From Paramacrobiotus metropolitanus (lineage: Eukaryota; Tardigrada; Eutardigrada; Parachela; Macrobiotidae): a stretch of 64,000 nucleotides of DNA. Location: assembly GCF_019649055.1 (NCBI RefSeq), contig NW_026570279.1:434001-498000 (forward strand), in the 5' to 3' direction. Position numbers and translations under genes: made by a program. Positions 56,052 through 64,000 of this stretch are shown here, in pieces. The number at the start of each line of letters is the position of its first letter. The first letter of the stretch is position 1. The notes below the pieces were generated by a model, which worked only from the letters and a program-made list of their open reading frames with translations, was not told the DNA's origin and did not search any database.

Positions 56052-59000
56052 CGGTCGGATGCCAACATACGGTACATCCGTGTGTGCGCCCGCTTCCAAG
56101 CGTTTGATGGATTCTTACACGTTAAATTTGTCAGGAATGGTATTTCAAGATATTTCCTGAGCATTCAAACGTTTCTCACAATATGCTCTCTGTATCTTCT
56201 AATTTTCCCGTAAACTTTTTGTTTCGCTGCCGTATCCCGCAGTGCTTCTGCAGTATTCTTTATGTGCCCCGCTGTCCCGCATTTATTCCACTACTTGTAA
56301 GCCGCCACGCTGAAGACAGCAGGATACGTGAAAAATACGTAACGGATAGTTACTGGGCACTTTCTGATACGACGGATACTGTGGCTTTTCAAGGGTTTAC
56401 GAATGCAAACACCGCTTGTTATTCTGCACGAACTGCGGCGCTTTTAAGTAATCATTTTCTTGTAGGTGGTCATTTTTCGCACTTGCAGTAATCCCACAGT
56501 TTTCTCATCGTTGCCTCCATCTCCATGTATCTTCCCTGTATCCCCCATGAATGATGTTAATGCTCTTAGGTTTCTCAGGTTTTTCACATTTCTTATGTTG
56601 GTGGCATTCATGGGAAGTGCATCAAAGATACTGCAGGAAAACAGTGGGATACGGGCAGAGATTAAAATACTGTGCATTACTGCACACTTTATGTATTATT
56701 GTAGTTTTTTTGTGTAATATATTGAACCTTAAAACGTACAGATTTAAAATTGTCGAAAACCGTTACGAAAATTGTGAGGGGATCTTCGATTTAGAAAATA
56801 ACTTAATCTATTTAATAAATTTATGGAGCAGGACGGCATTCCAAACGGAATTCACAGTTTTATTCTGTAACTGCTGCATTGTTTCAATTCTACATAGTTC
56901 TGTTTAATAATGCTTAAATGAATACTCTGCATCGTTTCCGGCTGCTGAGTTATTGTACAGTAGCTGCTATCAGATTTTCCATTAATTAACAAATTTTGCT
57001 GTGTGACGCGGAAATTAGTTTTTGAAAGGCGTCAACTTATTGATTAACTTATCCATATGGCTTCTCATGGGAGTATTCAATCAGCAAAAAAAATTGAGGT
57101 ATGTTGAAGCATTCGAAATTTTGAAAAACTAGAAGCAGACCCGTTAGAAGCAGACCCGCCAGTGTGCATTAACAAATAAACGTTACCGAGCATATGTACT
57201 AATTTATTAACAAAACATGCTAAAAAAATTGTTACACCCGGAAATCACAGTATTTTATTTGTTCGATATGGTTAAAAAACGAAACCAGCGAATTTTGTTC
57301 TCCAAAAATTGAAATTCCACTGCAGCTCAAGCGAAGCAGTATTTCTCGGCTTTGTGAATTTGGACCAGTGAAAAGCATTCAGACATTCTGCTCTGCGTGT
57401 TCATTACTGCGGAAAACTTGAGAAACGAAGTCGATCGATTCGATAGTTCGCAAAGCTTCGTCGCAAATTGCAATCGAGATCAGTATGACCAACCAACAAC
57501 CATAATTGCATTTGCTCCTTTATTTTGAGAAATAAAATCGATCTCCGTCAAAACCTGGTGACATTGCCTGCCAGGCTTTGCACTTATTCATTCCGCACAA
57601 ATGAGATTATTTCCCGCACTTTAACTGGTGAAATTTCACAACGTCACCTGGCAGCCGCTTTCACGTCTCACGATTGCGTCTATACAATCAAACGAGCGGA
57701 AAAAGTATGGGAAGTTCTCAAACGAAGTATCAACCGGCAAGCGGAAACAATACGGATAGAATTGCACATTTCGTGGTGATGCGATAAGCGCTATCCGGTT
57801 GAAGGGCTGCAAAAGCTCGTTGCCATTTTTGCCGAAAACAGAACTGTACATTGTGCCACCTGAGCGGTATATAGTTATAACTACTACAGAGTAGTAGTAA
57901 TCAATGAACTGGGATCACAAAAGCTGCGACACAAGTGAATAAAAAACTGAAATGGAACGCTCTGGCTTCCGTTGAAACTTATTCAAAGTTAATCATTAAC
58001 TTATCAAAGTTAACGTATCCTTATCCAAGATAAATAATTAATGTGTTAATTTATTTAATTTATTTTTGCTTTCCTAAAGTTAAGAAAAATGCTGATTTAA
58101 GAAATGTCTTGAAAAATGCCATTTTATGCAGTTTGTTCCAAATTCTTTCTGACCTTTTACAAATGACTACTTATAAAGAGGCACTGTGACTGGTGCATGT
58201 TGGAGGCGGGCGGAACACTATTTTGTTTATTGTTATATGGTAATTAATAAAACACTAACAAAAAGCAAAGCAAATAAACAAAGCAAATAAATTGCACATA
58301 AAGGTTCATTCTCGATGAAAATAGGTTTAACTACTCTTTGGAGAAACGATCAAAAGTGTTAGGTAGGTAAGTATCTAACTAGCTCTTGGATCGATGGTAG
58401 CTAATTACGTTTAACGTTATAACGTTGCTTTTGATCATTCAACACTGCGCTCTGAATGCGTTAAAAGGCATCCGGTTAACCGTATGTACCTGTATGCAGC
58501 CAGAGTTAAATGTTATGCAGAGATTTTTAACACCGGTAAAATCATATTTGTTTCCGCCGAAACGGTATGTAACTTTTGCAAAGGGGTGAACGTTATCAAG
58601 AGAATCCCCTCTGTGCCATTCTACGAGGCAGTACGGTTCCTTACAGTTCGAATTCTATAGAGGAGTGTTCTATTTTATTAAGGAAATGTTTTAGAAGAGG
58701 TTTTAATGTACCTGTCTGCGCTTGGGCGATGTGTAAACTTTTGCCTAATGAGCTGAAACCTTGGGCGTCTTTGTGTGGGCCTTCTTGTACGTAGCGGTAA
58801 AAGAGCGGCGGAAATAATAAGTACGCAGCTACAATTCTGCAGTAACGTGATCTGTAGGAGCAAAGCGGAAGTGTAGCCGTTGTTACGTTATCCGTAGCAG
58901 CAATATCGGTGCAGCTTTCAGATGCGGCTCCCAGTTCAATTGCGCTAATAAATTCACTTTTCTACGCAGTTCATCAAAGACACTATTGATTCTGCCAAGA

Positions 59001-59451
59001 GGGACTGTAAAACGGTATACTGCTGACTTCTGCTCGAGCCACAACCTCGAGCCTCTGGTTGTTGATTATTTTAGCAATTATAGAGAACCTGCAATCGGCG
59101 TCAAAGTTTTTCGCGTTTGCAGCGGGTTAATTCACTGGAAACTCCTAAACTGCACTGACTACTAAAACTGCTTATTCTTTAACCATGTAGATAAATACCC
59201 GATACGATTATTGCCACAATGAGTCAGTTCTGTTTGAGCTTGTTTTGGACTGGCATAAATTTAAAAAAAAGCGATTGACGCACTGCTTGCTGCCTGATTT
59301 CTAACGGTTCCGCCAAGTAGCTGATGTGGGAAGCTTGAGTGTTCTGGTATACCGACACAGACCAGACCCAAGTTAGTAAAATATCATACCTTTTCCACAT
59401 CATTCTCTGTGTTAATTACGGACGTACCTATTGTCGTTTTTTGACACGAAA
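56052..59451. other. Long intergenic stretch, no gene seen
   Basis: AT-rich. Plus-strand frames at 56466-56907 and 57525-57779 have no domain or splice support. cagacccgttagaag/cagacccgc is duplicated at about 57137-57160. Confidence 0.4.
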
Positions 59452-60460
59452 ATGGCAGACCTGCTTATAACGGCTACCAACAACACCACCATCTCAACCG
59501 ATCCGTCAACTCCATCACCGACAGCTATTTTCACTCCGTTCTTCAACTTCCGCTTGGCCCAAGTCGTTTCCTCGTTCTTCTTCAACAGCGGCATGCTAAT
59601 TGCATTTGCTATTAGGCCATACTATGTCAACTCCTTTACCGTTTATTTACTTTTTTATATATCACCAACACGATCTATCTCGCTGGCGCCGCACCATTTA
59701 TTACATACAGTGAAGTCTATGATATTGAAATAGCAGATCTGGGTGAGTCATTATGCTTGTTATTCGATTATTTCCACTGGATTGTCAGCGTTATTCCCGT
59801 GTTTTGTCACATGTTGATCGCGTTGAATCGTTTGTGGGCATTTCAGTACCCGTACCATTATCGTGTCCATCACACCACCAAGGTTGCTGTGTGGATTTGC
59901 TTGGCACCGGTTATCTACATCCATGTGCTGAAAGTTCCGTTAATGCTCGTCTTCAAATTCAAATCATTTCAGACCAGGATGGATTCCCCAACTTTCTGCG
60001 CTAAACCACTCATCAGTGGAGTTCTCATTTTCACCAAGTTGGATAGCAGTCTCCACCGGTTCTTTCCGCTTTGATTATTGTGGGTGTATATATTTATCTC
60101 ATTATGGGACGGTTTCGAAAAAAGAAAAAGGTCAACAGGGAATTTTGCGGTCAATCTTTATCTGGTACAACGCAACCGATGGCTGCAGTCGCTGAGCTGT
60201 CACCATCACCAGCCACACAATCAAAATTTACCCCAAAAAACATTGTTCGTCCATTTTGGATTCTCTCCGCGACCACGGCGGGCGTCGTCATTTGCTGGCT
60301 GCCTTTGGATGTTGTTTTATTCTATCGGTGGTTTGCCGGCGATCACGGGTCGCTCACAATGTTTATGGCTATGCAGTACTATCAGATGGTTCACAACCTG
60401 CTGTTTCTTCTGGAACCGTTGATATGGATTGTCAGTTTGAGGAAACCTACCAAAACCTGA
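59452..60460 (+). pseudogene. Class A GPCR with two one-base frameshifts
   Basis: All seven TM segments are present in three consecutive frames. The ATG at 59452 (aaaATGG) leads NNTT sequons and TM1. The frame slips by one base in the T run after VYLLF (about 59650-59656), where the family continues LYIANTIYLAG. The middle frame holds FCHMLIALNRLWAFQYPYHY and CAKPLISGVLIFTK. A second one-base slip occurs in PLxII near 60070. The last frame holds ICWLPLDVVLFYRWF and LLFLLEPLIWIVSLRK (EPxxW). Adding two bases makes the length a multiple of three (336 codons plus stop), and no other damage is visible. Either it is a very young pseudogene or these are homopolymer errors in the assembly. Confidence 0.8.
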
Positions 60461-61964
60461 GCTGATCTGTTCAAGCTTATTACAAAAACTCTTCGATTCG
60501 GATTACTTTTTCATTTTGTACAGACTGGTTTCTTTAGAAAAGCTTACTGCTGAAACTTTGAAAATTAGCTTCCAGGTTACAAACAACTGTTGATTAATAA
60601 TCCATGGTTAGTTTCTGCTAAAGTAAAGTTATGCGAGTGATGTCGGGTCGTGCTGCCGTCTGAAACAGTCTCTAAAGTTTCGTTATCATAGCAGTTGATA
60701 ACGTTAATGTCTTTATTCGGGATTATTGCGCTTTTGTCAATAAAGTATAGCATTAAATTTACGCATGACATGTATGATGTGTGTACTCGTATTAATTTTA
60801 CATGTGCACAGTAGACACGAAGCACTAAAGTAAATCATATACGGCCGGTACTAGATTATATCAAACTCAGATATGGATGCCCTAATTAAAACCACATTAT
60901 ATGTAAAGGCGCCGAAGATAATAAATTTGTCAGTGCAAAAATTGCAATGTGGTGGTCATTGTTCTAAGCTGCAGCATAGCGAGCACCTTGCAGTGTAAGT
61001 CATCAGGCGTACTGTCGCATGACAATCAATTAACTGGCAATAAGTACCCAATTTTCTTACAGCCATAACTCCCAAACCGGATGTTGCGCGCAGAAACAGT
61101 TTTCGCGCCTATGTACTTGTACGCAAATCATCTGGCTACAGAATTTCTGTACAGAATGTCATAAAACAAGCAAAATGATGTTTGGGAGAGCGCATAAGTG
61201 AATGTTTTTGTGCATGTATTATGTATACGTAACGTCCCGGACGTGGCGTCTGTGTGTATTTACTATGTACAACGTGTTACTGCGTACATTAATATCAATA
61301 ATTATTTTACTTCATTATTTTCTGAGTACATGTCGCTCTTTTTACATCCTGTTGGGCGCCAGCTTCAACTATTGGATGCTGGTGTGCGCACTGCGCAGCA
61401 GAGTGAAGACAAGCGACAGCTATCGATTAGAAGATACTGGATCCTCTATGTATACATACGGTATGCGGGTATCCGACCTGTACTGCATATCTTGATGTTA
61501 CAAACGATTCAGAATCGTATGAATATACAGTTATTTTTGCTTTATTGAGCTGGTTGAAGTTCGTACCGTATTAATATTATTCATAATTTTCGGCTTCACA
61601 AAAGCAACCGGTTCTGCAAGCCGGTTTATAAACTTGTACTCTGTACGTACTTGTACTAATGTAGCAGTGTGTGCACTGCATCATGCATGTACAGACTGTA
61701 GACGGCATTCTGGCATTGCAGCTCACTGAGCTCAGCATTTACTGCTACAAGCGTAGTACACACAGTCACACACAGACACTCTATACTTTTTCATGATTTT
61801 AGAATTTAGCTGATAGAGCGCTCTGCACAGTCTGCAGTATTTTCGTTCTGTTTGGATCTCTGAAATTTGAAATTTACGTTGCATGACATTTTCGTTTTCG
61901 GTTGCAGCGGAAACTGGAAAGCACCATAGAAGGCTGTCGGAGTGGTATATTGTCGTTAGTTAAT
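60461..61964. other. Intergenic, 5' flank of PIN gene
   Basis: No supported exon. A frame at 61198-61548 has no recognised motif. The last bases before the ATG (ttagttaat) resemble those before the other PIN copies. Confidence 0.4.
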
Positions 61965-63866
61965 ATGGACAGCAGTAAACTACAACTGGTTTTCGATACG
62001 AACGCACTGATTTATCCCGTAGGACTCCGAATGTTTCAAAATATTGTGGAGAATGCGGGGAACACGCTGCCACCAGATTCAACGATTGTCATTCCTCTAG
62101 TGGTTTGCCGGGAACTGTGTAAGAAATTGCGGGAATGCCAGACATGTGCTAACAGAAAAAAGAAGCTACATTTGAAAGACAGAATTACCAACGCCTTCAC
62201 CTGCGTGATCAAGAATATTATGAGATCCTTCATGGATGATCTTGTCAAGATTAAAAGATCCGGCAACAACGCGATCGTTGATGTCCGTATTACGGAATCC
62301 TTGGATGACGTGCTCAACAAGATTAAAGAATCCTTTAGCAACGTGATCAACGATGAAAATATTATAGGATCTTTAAACGACGTGATCGACAAAATTATAC
62401 GCTCCTTCTCCAACGAAATTACCAATGGCAATGACAATATTAGAGGAACATATAAAACGGATTCCCGTTTGCATTTTCAAACAGCATTTCTTGCAGATTA
62501 TTTGCAAACCATTTTTTATCCCATGGATGGGAAATACCATTCGGGCAACGATAGCGAAATACTGATTTACGCCCTATTTTTGCGCCACACCGAAAACGCT
62601 AACGTTTGGCTAATAACTTCCGATAAAGAACTACAAGCTCGCGCTGCGCGAAGTGGACTGACATTTATGGACGTGGTTGCGTTGCAAAATGCCATGACAC
62701 TGCGATGCTACGACAGACTAAATCCTAAGGGCGGCGATTACCATACATGGAGTACTTCGCCAGGAACTCCTGTTAAAATGACCTTTTCTTGTGGCGAGAG
62801 TATCAGTTTCGTGGCTTCGTCGTACCGGGACCGTGTACAAGCCTTCGAGCATTTGGAGCGGGAACGCGCAGCCGCCCTGCGTACGGGAGTTAAGCACAGC
62901 ACATCATATCCGAGCGCCGTCGCTGTGGAAACACAAGCCTGTGAAAAAAAGAAACAATTTATACCAAATGCAACTCAAACTGCTGCTGCGGGGAAAAAAG
63001 CTAAAATTTATGTAACAGGCAAAACGGAATTTACGCGGTGCCCTTTGGATGCATACGATTTTCCGGAAACGTCTGACAGCTCCTTAAGAACTAATTCAGA
63101 GCTCCTTCGGTGCGGACTCAGTGTTACGTCCGCGTGTAAGAACGTTGCGGATTTTAAAACGGCTGACATTTCTGGTAGATACAAGCCATCCCGACGCGCA
63201 CATAACGCATTTGCTGTGTACAAGGCCCTTAGTGGTCTCGATAATTCTGAAAGTGTATATGCAATCAATGACCAATACACCCGGCCTGCACACGCCACTG
63301 CATCCGTTTATAGTTGCGCTGCTGCTCCCGAAGAGTCATGTTTTTACAACAGAAACCCAGAAGCGAGTTCCCGGTCTGATTATCGTACCACATCGTTAGA
63401 TGCTACATCGTTTGTTCCACTTAAACGTGAGTATCATCATGAGGATGCCGATTTTCTTCCCCGAACTGTCCGAATTCGGTATCATCATGCTACTACATCC
63501 GAACAGACAACCGATGATATCTGTACAGCCGCTCAGCTTGCACAACACAACCCACCAGCAATTTCCATCGCGAAATATGTTTTCCTGAAATATTTATTCT
63601 TGCTACTGGAACTTTTTCTCGTCGGATCAGTGAAATTTTTTCTCCTGCTTCTGGAATTTTTTTCTGCTTTGTTCCGGATTTCCGCTGGGCTCTTCGTAAT
63701 CACGGCGATGATGTTTATTCTACTTGACCGATCTGAGACGGTGAAATTACTTCAAGATCTTGCCAGAATACAACAGTTAGCACTTCCAGTGTTTTGGTAC
63801 TGGTGGGACGACGTCAAGCAAGCCAGCAACATTTATGTGCAGAACAATGCCGGGAATTTCACATAA
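61965..63866 (+). CDS. Membrane-tethered PIN-domain protein (intact, 633 aa)
   Basis: The ATG at 61965 was chosen over the longer frame (which starts at TTG) because both paralogues start MD[SN]. PIN domain: D11 (QLVFDTNALI), E50 (IPLVVCRELCKK), D196 (GNDSEILIYALFLRH) and D220 (LITSDKELQARAARSGL), the four-acid set of SMG6/SWT1-type PIN nucleases. Residues about 68-160 are an insert with two tandem amphipathic units (ITESLDDVLNKIKESFSN and IIGSLNDVIDKIIRSFSN). Residues 240-310 (RCYDRLNPKGGDYH, KMTFSCGESISF) are conserved between copies. A polar linker of about 210 residues follows. Residues 536-588 are strongly hydrophobic (FLKYLFLLLELFLVGSVKFF and onwards), likely two membrane helices, then a Trp-rich tail (FWYWWDD). 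I infer a membrane-anchored endoribonuclease; no close family is known to me. ATTAAA at 63970 may be the poly(A) signal. Confidence 0.8.
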   Translation: MDSSKLQLVFDTNALIYPVGLRMFQNIVENAGNTLPPDSTIVIPLVVCRELCKKLRECQTCANRKKKLHLKDRITNAFTCVIKNIMRSFMDDLVKIKRSGNNAIVDVRITESLDDVLNKIKESFSNVINDENIIGSLNDVIDKIIRSFSNEITNGNDNIRGTYKTDSRLHFQTAFLADYLQTIFYPMDGKYHSGNDSEILIYALFLRHTENANVWLITSDKELQARAARSGLTFMDVVALQNAMTLRCYDRLNPKGGDYHTWSTSPGTPVKMTFSCGESISFVASSYRDRVQAFEHLERERAAALRTGVKHSTSYPSAVAVETQACEKKKQFIPNATQTAAAGKKAKIYVTGKTEFTRCPLDAYDFPETSDSSLRTNSELLRCGLSVTSACKNVADFKTADISGRYKPSRRAHNAFAVYKALSGLDNSESVYAINDQYTRPAHATASVYSCAAAPEESCFYNRNPEASSRSDYRTTSLDATSFVPLKREYHHEDADFLPRTVRIRYHHATTSEQTTDDICTAAQLAQHNPPAISIAKYVFLKYLFLLLELFLVGSVKFFLLLLEFFSALFRISAGLFVITAMMFILLDRSETVKLLQDLARIQQLALPVFWYWWDDVKQASNIYVQNNAGNFT

Positions 63867-64000
63867 AACTAATTTTTCTTTGCGCTGGCAATTAATACTG
63901 TTGCCTTGAGCTGCCTGATTGAACTGCAGTACTCGTGCTATTGGACCACTATGTTTTCTACTTGCATCTATTAAACTTTCAGAACAAAACTAACAGTACA

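Overview
This is a window of nuclear DNA from a small invertebrate animal. Genes are well spaced, intronless or split by short GT-AG introns (63-778 bp where I could join exons), with scattered transposons and short non-autonomous repeats. The mix suggests a tardigrade: dense class A GPCR duplicates (several intronless), an XK-related protein, a lineage-specific protein around 30-33 kb, and a novel PIN-domain family. That assignment is inference from gene content. No ribosomal, mitochondrial or bacterial signature was seen.

Layout. 1-0.7 kb: 5' two-thirds of a GPCR on the minus strand, cut by the window edge. 1.6-4.8 kb: a MULE DNA transposon (FLYWCH finger plus DDE transposase, one intron) with inverted arrays of a 16-bp minisatellite at its ends, the whole bracketed by two 271-bp direct repeats. 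4.8-8.4 kb: a second terminal-inverted-repeat element with a helicase-like relic, a GC-rich stretch without a supported gene, and a 0.47-kb inverted-repeat element. 9.8-12.7 kb: a broken non-LTR retrotransposon with a restriction-like endonuclease. 13.6-19.2 kb: two two-exon GPCRs on the minus strand. 20.8-22.8 kb: a Harbinger-like MITE, a GPCR C-terminal relic and a hairpin MITE. 24.8-27.3 kb: a three-exon XK-related gene. 28.2-29.2 kb: an intronless GPCR. 30.2-33.3 kb: an unrecognised gene or genes. 35-37.4 kb: a foldback element and a two-exon GPCR. 40.8-45.3 kb: a GPCR scrap, a two-domain immunoglobulin protein (minus) and a GPCR pseudogene. 46.2-50.6 kb: a PIN-domain pseudogene followed by a nearly intact paralogue. 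52.7-53.3 kb: a three-exon defensin-like peptide gene. 55-60.5 kb: two GPCRs of the same subfamily, one with two single-base frameshifts. 62-63.9 kb: the intact PIN-domain gene.

Most interesting is the PIN family: an N-terminal PIN nuclease fold with all four acidic residues, interrupted by an amphipathic-helix repeat insert, followed by a low-complexity linker and a C-terminal hydrophobic hairpin that should tether it to a membrane. Three copies lie within 18 kb. The defensin-like gene, recoverable only by joining three small exons, is second.

Several otherwise intact genes are broken by a one-base change in a homopolymer or by a short tandem duplication (defensin T6, 30-kb gene G9, 59-kb GPCR two T runs, PIN gene 19-bp duplication), so part of the apparent decay may be assembly error. 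Exon joins are my own, based on splice-site consensus, reading phase and paralogue comparison. The coding starts given are ATG codons; several longest open frames began at non-ATG codons and were trimmed.
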